IMG/VR virus record: IMGVR_UViG_3300002835_001196
Location: 1-22,381 of that record
DNA length: 22,381 nucleotides
Source of the DNA: a virus
Reading direction: 5' to 3' (one strand)
In this document: one piece after another, positions 1 through 8,000 of the stretch
Position numbering within the stretch: position 1 is the stretch's first letter
Layout of the letters: each line of letters opens with the position of its first letter
The notes under the pieces: model-generated
The model's database searches: none
What the model saw: the letters and a program-made list of their open reading frames with translations, nothing else
What the model was told of the DNA's origin: nothing
Program-made: the position numbers and the translations under genes

Positions 1-881
1 CTCATCAACTGTAAGTAGTCAACAATAACAAAGTCAGGCTTGTACTGATCAATCTTTCCACGAATAACAGAAGGAGTTACCTCTCCACCTTGATCATTTG
101 AAATAATGTGAAAGTGTGGTTTTCCTTGAAGTTTACTTTCGTGCCACTTCTTTAGCATGTCAAGTTCAACATCTCCATTAGAAAGTTTTCTATGTGACCA
201 AAGACCTTCACCCATAATAGTAAAAGCACGGTTTCTAACTTCTGTCTCTGACATTTCAAGACTGATGATTAGTGGAGTCTTACCCTGCTTCCATGCTTGT
301 ACAGCAAAGTACAGAGCAAGCCATGACTTTCCAATACCTGGATAAGCAAGAAACACACCAAGTTGTCCTGGCATAATTCCAGAAGGTAAGTAGTTATCAA
401 ATCCTGGAAGACCAGTTTTAATTCCAATGTGACCTAGTTCTTGCTGCTTCTTTACATTTTCGAAATACGCAATTGCTGAATCAATATCTGTAGCATCAAT
501 GTCACGAATTGCAGATGTATTTTTCTTTAACTCAGAAGTCTTTGTAATTAGTTCTTCTAGGGCTTTTGATCCTTCTCCCTGTTGAATTTCAGATGCAGCA
601 TTACGAATAATATCCTTTAGGCTGTCATTTAAGTATTCTGTTTGTAACTCATCAAGGTGATGTTTTGTTGCTCCAATGCCCTCTGCTGGTGTAAAGTCTC
701 TAAACTTTTCAACAACCAAGGATGTTGGTGGAACAGTTCCATTTGCTTCAGAATAGTTTCTGATAAAGTTCCACACATCGTTATGTGTTCTAAGAAGATT
801 TTCAACATTTGCTTGAAGGAGTACGTGCACCTGCTTATCTGATAAAACTGCAGTGATTAATTTTGCTTCTGTATTATTCAC
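1..881 (-). CDS. DnaB-like replicative DNA helicase (C-terminus cut by window edge)
   Basis: Probable replicative helicase, a RecA-fold ATPase that unwinds DNA at the phage replication fork. Only the first 293 residues lie inside the window. The Walker A loop AYPGIGKS is at about residues 179-186. SLEMSE, carrying the expected catalytic glutamate, is near residue 208. The Walker B strand FVIVDYLQLM sits at the window edge (about 284-293) and is the hallmark of the DnaB family. The N-terminal ~130 residues are helical and do not obviously match the bacterial DnaB N-domain, as is usual for phage helicases. The start is a GTG at 881-879, chosen because AAAGGAG lies 7 bases upstream; the frame is open from there. 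It overlaps the upstream gene by 8 bases, which suggests translational coupling. The C-terminal DNA-binding loops are not visible. Confidence 0.9.
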   Translation of the reverse strand, partial: MNNTEAKLITAVLSDKQVHVLLQANVENLLRTHNDVWNFIRNYSEANGTVPPTSLVVEKFRDFTPAEGIGATKHHLDELQTEYLNDSLKDIIRNAASEIQQGEGSKALEELITKTSELKKNTSAIRDIDATDIDSAIAYFENVKKQQELGHIGIKTGLPGFDNYLPSGIMPGQLGVFLAYPGIGKSWLALYFAVQAWKQGKTPLIISLEMSETEVRNRAFTIMGEGLWSHRKLSNGDVELDMLKKWHESKLQGKPHFHIISNDQGGEVTPSVIRGKIDQYKPDFVIVDYLQLM

Positions 882-1182
882 TCAGCCACTCCTTTGCTTT
901 AGCCCTGCGCTCTGTTCGTTCTTTGTCATCTTGTTCTTTATCAAGTTTACCATTAAGAATTTTTTCTGCATTGTATGCAAATGAATTCCAAGTTGGATCT
1001 TGTGAAATACTAAAGTAATAATCTAATAAATCATAGCAAGCAGGAAGTCCATAGGATTCAACAAGTGCATCTGATGCCCACTGCTCAACATTTAAGTTGA
1101 GATTAGACTTTTGCTCGTATCTCTGCAAGTAAAGTTTATTGTAGCGACTGAGCAAAGCCATTCGGTCTTTGCGTTCAGCCAC
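874..1182 (-). CDS. Small protein directly upstream of the helicase; possible helicase loader or accessory factor
   Basis: A 102-residue, mostly helical, charged protein with many Tyr and Trp (VEQWASDALVESYG, LLDYYFSISQDPTW) and a strongly basic/acidic C-terminal helix ending in AKEWLSE. I do not recognise a named domain. Its stop codon overlaps the helicase start by 8 bases, and genes in this position in phages often encode helicase loaders or helicase-binding proteins, so an accessory role in replication is a guess from context. The start is a GTG at 1182, one base after the stop of the previous gene. An alternative ATG at 1161 would shorten it by seven residues; neither has a strong ribosome-binding site, so translation probably depends on coupling. 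Confidence 0.75.
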   Translation of the reverse strand: MAERKDRMALLSRYNKLYLQRYEQKSNLNLNVEQWASDALVESYGLPACYDLLDYYFSISQDPTWNSFAYNAEKILNGKLDKEQDDKERTERRAKAKEWLSE

Positions 1183-1183
1183 G

Positions 1184-1414
1184 TTACTCTGCTACGATCT
1201 CGGCTTTTGCTTCGTTTACTTTTTCAATTACCTTATTTTCAACGAATGCATAGACTCTGTCCATTGCTTCGTTTGTGGTTTCACCCTCACGAGTATAGTC
1301 AACAACACCAAGATCAACTCTTAGTGATTGAAAATTTCCTAGATTAAGCGTATATCCTAATGTTACATTTACCTTTGTTGGTTCATTTGTTACTACGTAA
1401 TTACTATTTTCCAT
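1184..1414 (-). CDS. Conserved-looking small phage protein of unknown function
   Basis: A 76-residue protein starting MENSNYVVTNEP. The centre (VNVTLGYTLNLGNFQSLRVD) looks like two beta strands. The C-terminal half is a long acidic helix (ETTNEAMDRVYAFVENK) ending in Ala/Glu/Lys-rich sequence. I recall similar 'lNLGNfqSlRVDlGv' small proteins next to replication genes in other phages, but I cannot name a function. The start at 1414 is preferred because GGCGGG lies just upstream (GGGCGGGATAATG). Reading further upstream adds residues that overlap the preceding gene (its stop is at 1434) and have no ribosome-binding site. It lies between a MerR-like gene and the putative helicase accessory gene, 1 base from the latter, so it belongs to the same operon. 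Confidence 0.75.
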   Translation of the reverse strand: MENSNYVVTNEPTKVNVTLGYTLNLGNFQSLRVDLGVVDYTREGETTNEAMDRVYAFVENKVIEKVNEAKAEIVAE

Positions 1415-1433
1415 TATCCCGCCCATTTCTAAA

Positions 1434-1976
1434 TTATATAGACTCATTCCACACTGGAATAAATCGTCCATCTTCTGTTCTCGTATAAACCAGTATACCA
1501 TCGCCAGTTCTTCGTGTCAACTCCTGACTTGTAGGAGTCATGTTATTAGTTATTAAATTATCTTTTCTTGGTCTTCCAATATGTATACTTGCAAGTATAT
1601 CACGTATCTCTTTTAGTTGCGATTCAGAGTAGTATGCTCTTACTTGCCAATCTCTTACCCCGTCCAGTTGAGATCCCATTGGTGGTGGAATCACTCCTCG
1701 TTTAATTAACAATGGAATATACTTGCGATGCCTATTGACAAGTCGTGCAGTTTCTGCTACAGTATATGCTCGTTCTCTATTTTTTCTAAAGTCAGAACGA
1801 AAGCATGTTTCTATTCTATCTTTTGTAATATTATAAACAGAAACCATTCCTGTTGATCTTGAACTATGATAAAGCCTAACTAAATCACCATTAAGAAACC
1901 AGATTCTTTTGTTTCCAGTAACTACAGGCTGACTATTGTAGTTTTTGCTCTCAAGTTTTCTTGGTTTAAAATCCAT
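1434..1976 (-). CDS. MerR/excisionase-like helix-turn-helix DNA-binding protein with AT-hook motif
   Basis: A 180-residue putative DNA-binding regulator. The middle carries a MerR/HTH_17-type motif: YTVAETARLVNRHRKYIPLL, then a wing region with Arg-Asp-Trp and AYYSESQLKEIRDIL, matching the usual HTH-wing-'yYs..dl..ir' layout. This is followed at about residue 133 by GRPRKD, an AT-hook core that can bind the minor groove of AT-rich DNA. The N-terminal ~65 residues (RIWFLNGDLVRLYHSSRSTG) look beta-rich and are not recognised. The start at 1976 is fixed by a consensus AAGGAGG six bases upstream, even though this places the first 55 bases inside the zinc-ribbon gene. Position at the junction of the tail and replication modules fits a transcriptional switch; that role is inferred. 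Excisionase-like function is possible, but no integrase is present in the window. Confidence 0.8.
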   Translation of the reverse strand: MDFKPRKLESKNYNSQPVVTGNKRIWFLNGDLVRLYHSSRSTGMVSVYNITKDRIETCFRSDFRKNRERAYTVAETARLVNRHRKYIPLLIKRGVIPPPMGSQLDGVRDWQVRAYYSESQLKEIRDILASIHIGRPRKDNLITNNMTPTSQELTRRTGDGILVYTRTEDGRFIPVWNESI

Positions 1977-2110
1977 CTACCCTCCTTGCTATCTGAAGGT
2001 GGGTGAAAAAATTTTCTTGAACCACAACAGATGCAATAAGTCTCAACATGTATCTGGCTAGAATATTGTCTATCAACAAACATCTTGCCATTGCATTTTA
2101 TGCAATGCAT
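1922..2110 (-). CDS. Small zinc-ribbon protein
   Basis: A 62-residue protein with a four-cysteine zinc-binding pattern: Cys3-x2-Cys6 near the start and Cys26-x-Cys28-Cys29-Gly about 20 residues later (CIKC ... CICCGSRKFF). This is typical of zinc ribbons in small phage transcription or replication accessory proteins. The C-terminus is basic and extended, without a recognisable domain. The ATG at 2110 is chosen because AAAGGGG lies 8 bases upstream. An upstream in-frame start (2140) would run into the preceding tail gene and has no ribosome-binding site. The 3' end overlaps the MerR-like gene by 55 bases, so the two are probably expressed together. The specific function is unknown; a DNA- or RNA-polymerase-binding role is only a possibility. 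Confidence 0.75.
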   Translation of the reverse strand: MHCIKCNGKMFVDRQYSSQIHVETYCICCGSRKFFHPPSDSKEGRWILNQENLRAKTTIVSL

Positions 2111-2123
2111 TACCCAATCCCCT

Positions 2124-2567
2124 TTAGTTTGGAATACCAATAATGATTAGGTGCACCGCTAGAGAAAGATCTCCAGACGCACCAAATCTAACAATACCTT
2201 CTACCCTTGAAGTTGTTACGCTTTTTAGGATAACATTTACATTCTGTCCTGCTGGTGTATTACCAATATTGACTGCAGTAGCAGATGCAATTGGTGCATA
2301 CTTAAAGTCTGAGGGAAAATCATAAGAAAATGTTTTCTCGTTACCAGCGCTAACCGTAGAGTTATTGGCAACCTCTACGTATCCACCTACAACTCTTGCC
2401 TCAGATGTTTTGATGCTTTGCTTTCCTGCAGAAATTGTATCTACAGTGGTGTAGTTGTATGTTGCTGAAGAAACCTGTGTAGCGACATCGTTTAATGCGT
2501 CTGCTAATTGATAGATGTACGTAACATCTAGTGGTTGTCCTCGTTCTGGTAGCGGTACTTTAGCCAT
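2124..2567 (-). CDS. Minor tail / fibre protein with H-type-lectin-like C-terminal domain
   Basis: A 147-residue protein, last of the tail-tip series. The N-terminus (LPERGQPLDVTYIYQLADAL) begins with a short Pro-containing strand and a helix. The C-terminal ~80 residues are beta-rich: FSYDFPSDFKYAPIASATAV, followed by strands ending LAVHLIIIGIPN. The spacing of 'F...F...P.v' and a final 'iiiG' strand resembles the H-type lectin fold found at tips of phage fibres, which suggests a receptor- or sugar-binding knob. This is a by-eye judgement. GGAGAG lies close upstream of the ATG at 2567 and supports the start. It follows the fibronectin-like gene after an 18-base gap and is followed 13 bases later by the zinc-ribbon gene. 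Confidence 0.75.
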   Translation of the reverse strand: MAKVPLPERGQPLDVTYIYQLADALNDVATQVSSATYNYTTVDTISAGKQSIKTSEARVVGGYVEVANNSTVSAGNEKTFSYDFPSDFKYAPIASATAVNIGNTPAGQNVNVILKSVTTSRVEGIVRFGASGDLSLAVHLIIIGIPN

Positions 2568-2576
2568 TATCTCTCC

Positions 2577-2585
2577 ATTATATCA
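2577..2585 (-). promoter_or_regulatory. Extended -10-like motif before the lectin-like fibre gene
   Basis: The minus strand reads TGATATAAT in the 18-base gap between two fibre genes, 9 bases before the ATG. The leader would be extremely short, so it may be a chance match in an AT-rich junction. Confidence 0.25.
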
Positions 2586-3113
2586 TTAAACAGTCTGATT
2601 GAGCAGTCTATAAACTTTTAAAAATGGTGTGCCAGCAGCACCGTCTGCTCGTTCAATTGGAAATCCTGGCAAATAAATTTCAACGCTTAATCTGTTTGGT
2701 GCAGAGGGTTGAACAACATTATTTATTGTATATTGTGAAGGTATAGGAATAGACAAAGATGTTGTTGATAGTCTTTCTTTATATAGCCAGTCACCACCGT
2801 CCCCTCTATCCCATCTTACCCAAACATCATATTGTGATTCTTTTCTAATAAAATATGTGTTGTCTCCATCAACTTTATTTAATGTAACAGAATCCCAAAC
2901 TAAACTAGCAATGCTGCCTGCTTTATTAAAAACAATGTTCCCAGTAATAAATGCGTAGTCTGGTAGGACTAAATATATAGGAGACCAATGAGATGTTCTG
3001 TTTTTATCAGATGAGATAATTCTATATCTCAAAGAATATCCTTCTGTTACACTACTTATCGGTGGTAGATCTGTAGTAGGAATTCTAAATTTTTTAATTA
3101 CTTCATTTGCCAT
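2586..3113 (-). CDS. Minor tail protein with fibronectin type III-like domain
   Basis: A 175-residue protein. The segment YSLRYRIISSDKNRTSHWSP near residues 25-45 has the conserved 'Y.lRYR..s.d.nrtS.WS' pattern of fibronectin type III strands in phage tail proteins. A later segment (SQYDVWVRWDRGDGGDWLY) looks like a second sandwich half. The C-terminus (GTPFLKVYRLLNQTV) could be a contact strand. Such proteins usually decorate tail tips or fibres and help adsorption. The start ATG overlaps the stop of the upstream gene by one base (TAATG), with AGGTG upstream, so translation is coupled. A tail role is inferred from domain type and position between fibre genes. Confidence 0.75.
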   Translation of the reverse strand: MANEVIKKFRIPTTDLPPISSVTEGYSLRYRIISSDKNRTSHWSPIYLVLPDYAFITGNIVFNKAGSIASLVWDSVTLNKVDGDNTYFIRKESQYDVWVRWDRGDGGDWLYKERLSTTSLSIPIPSQYTINNVVQPSAPNRLSVEIYLPGFPIERADGAAGTPFLKVYRLLNQTV

Positions 3114-4264
3114 TATGTTACACCTACAGAAAATCTAAATTCAATATAGTTACTTGTGTTTGGTGACTTAACAATTGTTTCTGCATCAGCATCTTTAACA
3201 ACAGAGTATCCTGTTAGTCCGTACAATGGATTTGTTGTTGCAATATTTTCTAATCTAAGAGCATCTAGGGCAATATAGTAGTCTCCAGATGGAACATCAG
3301 AAACTATTGCACAAGCATATATCTTTACTACAGTTACAGCATTCCATGTAAATCCTTGTGTTTGATATAACTCTTGTAGTTGAGTAGATGCCACATAATA
3401 TCTATTGGTTTCAAAATCATATGTTCCACCAGTACCGCTGCCATTTTCTAGTTCAATTTCAAATCTTGCAAATTCTCCAGTATTTGCCGTATCTGTTTCT
3501 GCAAAATCTACAAGAATTCTTACAGTGTCTGGAACAGATTCTGAATCTCCATCTTTACTGATAATCGAAAACGCAAGACGAAGTTCATCTATTGGAGAGT
3601 TTCTAGTAAAGTTAACATCTGCTCCAGTTAGGTGAATATGATTTGATCCAGACTCAATAATAAAATGCCCAGCAGAACTTCCAGTTGATGGGTCAACAGT
3701 TAGGTCTGAATCATCTCCTTGTATTAAAATAATATTATTTAAAAATCTTGCACGTTCATATCTTTCAGGTCTTGGTGATTTATAAAATATTGAGTTGTCT
3801 GCATTTGTTTGAAACACAGGGTCTGCGGTAGCGATTACGTTATCATCTAGTGGATCATCTAATGGCTCAGTAATGGTAGGGATAGATGTCGCTGCTACGT
3901 TTGTGTGGTACTGCCAGTTTTCTCCTTGTGTAAAAGCAAAAACTGTTTTGCTGTCATATGCTCCAGCGGATGGATTAGATCCTGCTGAATATAAACCAAT
4001 TTCAGTTATTTCATATCTTTCTTCTGTTGGCAATTCTGCAGTTAAAACTAGTTTTTCTGTTGCTCCATCATTAACAAATCCTCTAGAAGAAATAGGAACA
4101 CGAAACATTTCAAAATCTAAGTTTTGTTTTTCAGAGTAATCCCCATACGGGTCAGCGGTATCAAGCGGTTGTGCTCCGCAGCCAACAGCAATGTACGAAG
4201 CGTATGCTGGTGCTTGACCAAGCAAATACTTTCCAATTATAGACTTTCCAGTGTTAGTTATCAT
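3113..4264 (-). CDS. Tail fibre / minor tail protein with collar-fibre-like N-terminus
   Basis: A 383-residue protein. The N-terminal ~120 residues follow the pattern of phage tail-collar fibre domains: ITNTGKSIIGKYLLG, 'YIAVGCGAQPLD', 'FRVPISSRGFV' and 'ELPTEERYEITEIGLYSAG'. In other phages this region attaches the fibre to the baseplate or tail tip. The remaining ~260 residues are beta-rich (for example VRILVDFAETDTANTGEFAR and YYIALDALRLENI), like a jelly-roll or carbohydrate-binding module. The ATG at 4264 directly follows the stop of the upstream gene (TAAATG), with GAGGCGGA as ribosome-binding site. It probably forms the host-contact fibre together with the next two genes; the receptor is unknown. 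Confidence 0.8.
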   Translation of the reverse strand: MITNTGKSIIGKYLLGQAPAYASYIAVGCGAQPLDTADPYGDYSEKQNLDFEMFRVPISSRGFVNDGATEKLVLTAELPTEERYEITEIGLYSAGSNPSAGAYDSKTVFAFTQGENWQYHTNVAATSIPTITEPLDDPLDDNVIATADPVFQTNADNSIFYKSPRPERYERARFLNNIILIQGDDSDLTVDPSTGSSAGHFIIESGSNHIHLTGADVNFTRNSPIDELRLAFSIISKDGDSESVPDTVRILVDFAETDTANTGEFARFEIELENGSGTGGTYDFETNRYYVASTQLQELYQTQGFTWNAVTVVKIYACAIVSDVPSGDYYIALDALRLENIATTNPLYGLTGYSVVKDADAETIVKSPNTSNYIEFRFSVGVT

Positions 4265-5080
4265 TTAAATGTCCGCCTCATATATTGTACCACTTGCAGT
4301 TACTTCTAGTTCAATTTGTTCATCTTCAAGCATATTTACTGCTTCAACAACTAGTTCTCCAGTCTCTGGGTCTACATATACGTGAGCGCCTGCTGGACCA
4401 GTTGGCTCTACTGGAACTTTTTCGTCAAATTTAATAGAAAAGTTTTGGAAGTATTTATCTGATGTAGCCTGAAGACTAACTATATTATTAGGATTGTATT
4501 GTTGCTGTATAGCGGTTAAATTTTTGATTGGTTGATATATTACATTTTGCCCATTTACTGTATCATTTCTAGCAATATTGATTAACTCTTGCCCTCCAAT
4601 ATTTTCAAATATTAGATCTGTCATAATTTCAATAGGAACAGAATCATCATTAAACAATATTGTATCTATTGGTGCTGTTTTTACTGGAGGTGGTGGAACA
4701 GCGGTTGCAACTGGAGTTGCTGCAAGTGTTGCTGGAGTTAATGGTGCTGGACTTGGTGCTGGTGCTCCTCTATAAGGAACAACATCTTCATCTTCTCTTC
4801 CTCTTTTAGGAGGGATTGGAGGAACTACAACTGGTGGCTCTGATGCTTTTCTTCTTCTTTCTGCAGCCTCTTCCCTTGCTTTTTCTTGTCTTTCAGCAGA
4901 TGCGGCAAGTCTATCTTTTATATCTAAAAGTGTTTGATATCTTGCGGCAGATGCAAGCCATGTTTCTTGTCGTGCTGTATTTCCAGTTGCGGCAGCAGCG
5001 GCAGCACGGTCTAATGCCGCCTGTCTATTTTCTTCAATTCTTGCCTTACTTGCTAAAATTTCTTCTGATGATACTGGCAT
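4265..5080 (-). CDS. Minor tail protein: coiled coil, proline-rich linker and beta domain
   Basis: A 271-residue, clearly modular protein. Residues 1-85 form a charged Ala/Glu/Arg-rich helix, probably a coiled coil (NRQAALDRAAAAAATGNTAR, RQEKAREEAAERRRK). Residues ~86-145 are a proline-rich, disordered linker (PPVVVPPIPPKRGRED, APAPSPAPLTPATL). From ~150 a compact domain begins with FNDDSVPIEIMTDLIFENIG and continues GQELINIARNDTVNGQN, a signature I recall from minor tail proteins of actinophages. The ATG at 5080 is chosen because GAGG lies seven bases upstream; a GTG four codons earlier would overlap that site. It begins one base after the hub gene ends and likely links the hub to the fibre. 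The function beyond 'structural' is inferred. Confidence 0.8.
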   Translation of the reverse strand: MPVSSEEILASKARIEENRQAALDRAAAAAATGNTARQETWLASAARYQTLLDIKDRLAASAERQEKAREEAAERRRKASEPPVVVPPIPPKRGREDEDVVPYRGAPAPSPAPLTPATLAATPVATAVPPPPVKTAPIDTILFNDDSVPIEIMTDLIFENIGGQELINIARNDTVNGQNVIYQPIKNLTAIQQQYNPNNIVSLQATSDKYFQNFSIKFDEKVPVEPTGPAGAHVYVDPETGELVVEAVNMLEDEQIELEVTASGTIYEADI

Positions 5081-5081
5081 T

Positions 5082-8000
5082 TTATACCTCACTCAAATAT
5101 AAAGTCATAGATGGCCCTGACAAACTTCTTGCATACTCAATGTTATATACTACAAATCTTTCTGAAGAGTCTGCAACAAGGTCAAGTCCATCACTATTTT
5201 TATAATCTATAGTAACGATATCTCCTAGTTGCAGTGTTGGAATAGAAAACATGGTTATACCAACAGATTTTTTAGGTGTCATGACTTTATTAATAATCCA
5301 ACCCATTAACTCATCTGCATCATCTTGTGTTTGTATATATTGACTATCAATTGTAAATTCATTTTTTCCATAAATTAATCTACTTAGTTTAATTTTATCA
5401 TACTTTGCTTTTTCAACCAGTGGTGATGTTATAAGGGTGCTTCCCTGTAGTTCTGGATCAGATAGATTACTTTGTTTCTTAAAATATTCATCTACTGTTA
5501 ACTCATATGATGTGTCTTGAGTAAATGTAATACCCTGGATTCTTAAATAGTTGCCAGTGGTGTCATCAAGATTTAGCGCTGTATCTGTTGCATTAAAAAT
5601 CAAGAACTCTGCTCCATAAGAGTCTGCTTGAAAACCAGATGTAGTGTATCCCTTAATTCTGTTAAAAGTAGGAGAAAGTTGTGCATACAGTGCAGGATAT
5701 GATCGATCATACTTAATATCAAAATAAGCACATTCTCTCATAATAGAACCAAACTCATCAAAATACATGTTATATTTTGGTGGTTGCTGAGCACTGATTC
5801 CAGACAAGTAAGTTCCTTGTATTAAGCCGCTAATTGCATATTTTCTAAAGGATTCGTTTGCATCTATTTCCGTGTCTCCAAAAACACCCGAAAGGGTTTG
5901 TCCCACAACAGAAACAGTGTTTTGAGAATAGTTGTTTGTTAATGCATAGACATGCTCAAACATACATCTAGAGGATCCACGAATGAACAGGGCCATGTTG
6001 TTGTAGATTGGCAACGGATCTGTATCATCAACTATTTTTATTAACTTATTGTTTACATACAGGAAAAACCTGCGTGTTGTTCCAATGTCCTGATACTCTA
6101 CGTATAGATCATAGACTGTTGGCTTTTCTTCTCCAGCCATTCTATACTGTCCAGTAAATCTTCCGTCATCAACAATAACACTTGTTAGTCCTCCCCATAA
6201 CTTGATTGGAATTGCATTATTGTTAGAAGAGTCTTTTTTAACTTTATAAAAAACAATGTTGTTTATATTTACTGCCGCTTTTCCATTTTTGTCTAATTTT
6301 AAATAAGATTCAATATTAGTTTCAGTTAAAGCAACAATCTCAAAATAATACCCATTATTAGTTTCTGGATTTAGCAATACTGCTAGACCACCAGAACCGC
6401 CACCTATGCTAACATTTTGGTTTGCCTGAGATCCAGTGACCTGGTAGTACGGTATACTTCCAATTGGGGTCTGTCCACGATTTTCATTGTTTTCAATTTT
6501 TCCTATAATTCGAACCCTTGTTCCAAAACCTCTATAAGCATTATCTAGTTGCTTGTATTGATAAGATACAAAGTTAACTGGTACATCTGTTGTTTTAAAA
6601 GATGGTCCATTCATTACCAAAGCAGAAGACTGTATTGTTCCACTTTGTGTAGACTTTAAACTATTTACGTTTGTCTCTGTTTGATAACTAGTTGACATAA
6701 AGTTTTTAATAATGCCATTTCTTGTTGTTTGACGTGCAAGCGTATTGTCAACGCCAGCAGCCCCAAGTGTGGTTGGTGGAACAGAAACATCTTCGTCTAA
6801 CATTGTTGTAAACAAATACTGGGTCTGCATGTTACATCCACGAACATATGCATTGTCTGACCAGTACTGGTTGACTCCTGCGGTGTGAGTAACCACAGGG
6901 GTACCAAACTGCCCTCTACCGTGCTCATAGACGGCTCCTGACTGCAGTCTGGTGATTCCATCAACAGTTTCATAGTAAGGGGTAGAAAAAATCCTTATTA
7001 GTCCTGTTGGATATATTTTTCCATTAAAAGGAAGAGAAGAAAAATACTTTTGATATTCTTGATTATTGCTAATCCAAACATTGCCTATTCCAGTTATATT
7101 AAATTCTGCTGCATCATATCTAATAACTTCACCAGATGCATACACATAGCCTTGGTATCTTGTTAGCCAATACACATTCTCTCCAAGATCCATAATATTG
7201 TTTATCACTATACCGTTGGCAACAATTGGAACATCTGGAGTTAAGTCTGAGTTTAGTGGCATAGCGCCTAAAACATAGTTTCCTTGTTTTGATGCTACCT
7301 CATTTATTGTTTTTGTATTTTCTGTTCCAGCAACTTCCCACAAAAGCGATGGCTTGTATATCCAAGTCTTATCACGATCCACCATATTGGCTTGACGAAT
7401 TGATCCATATGATCTCTGTATATATCTTGTTGTATAGTTAATTCTTCCATCGTTATAAACTTTTCTATCTTCAGAAGCAATTGCAAGGATGTTTGGTAGG
7501 TTTCCAGAAGTAGCATTTTCCACTACACCTGAGTCAGTCTGATTATTTGATCCAGAAAGAACAAAGTCTGTTGGTCTTTCTTCTGTGTCTGGCATTAAAT
7601 AGTTTTTGCTCATTACAATAAAATTATTAAACTCATCAAAGAACATTGCCGTTTGTGTTGCAATTGCTAACTGGTTTAACACCTCTGCAACGTTTTGATC
7701 TGGTGCAATAAAGAAAAATGGGATTACAGGGTCGGACTCTGTGTCAAGTCTTCTAAAAGAATAGTTGCTAAAACCAATATAGTCTAAAAGTGTAACAATT
7801 GCCATGCTTAAAGATGTTTGAGTCATTAAAAGTCTTGGAGCAGGCATAGACTCTAAAAAGAAATAAAAATCACGCAAGGAAATAGATAGTGTTCCAGCGG
7901 TAATATTTGCTTGTGGCATACCTTCTGAGTAAAGTGTTTTTATGGGGATGTAGTAATCAAATCCATCAACATCAACTATAATTTCATAAAAATTAAACTT

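Noticed and set aside
157-842. Open frames on the plus strand opposite the helicase
   Set aside because: They are antisense to a clear helicase frame with Walker motifs, have Cys/Ser-rich unnatural composition and no ribosome-binding site.
1415-1501. Longer start for the 76-residue small protein
   Set aside because: The extension runs into the MerR-like gene in another frame and has no ribosome-binding site; the GGCGGG before 1414 favours the shorter form.
2111-2140. Longer start for the zinc-ribbon gene
   Set aside because: The extra ten residues would overlap the end of the fibre gene and lack a ribosome-binding site, while the ATG at 2110 has AAAGGGG at a good distance.
3405-5205. Several plus-strand open frames of 60-130 codons opposite the fibre genes
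   Set aside because: They mirror the codon pattern of the minus-strand genes, are rich in Leu/Phe/Gln runs, and lack start signals.
7304-7516. A 70-codon minus-strand frame inside the hub gene
   Set aside because: It is out of frame with a continuous 1440-residue protein and has no start signal.
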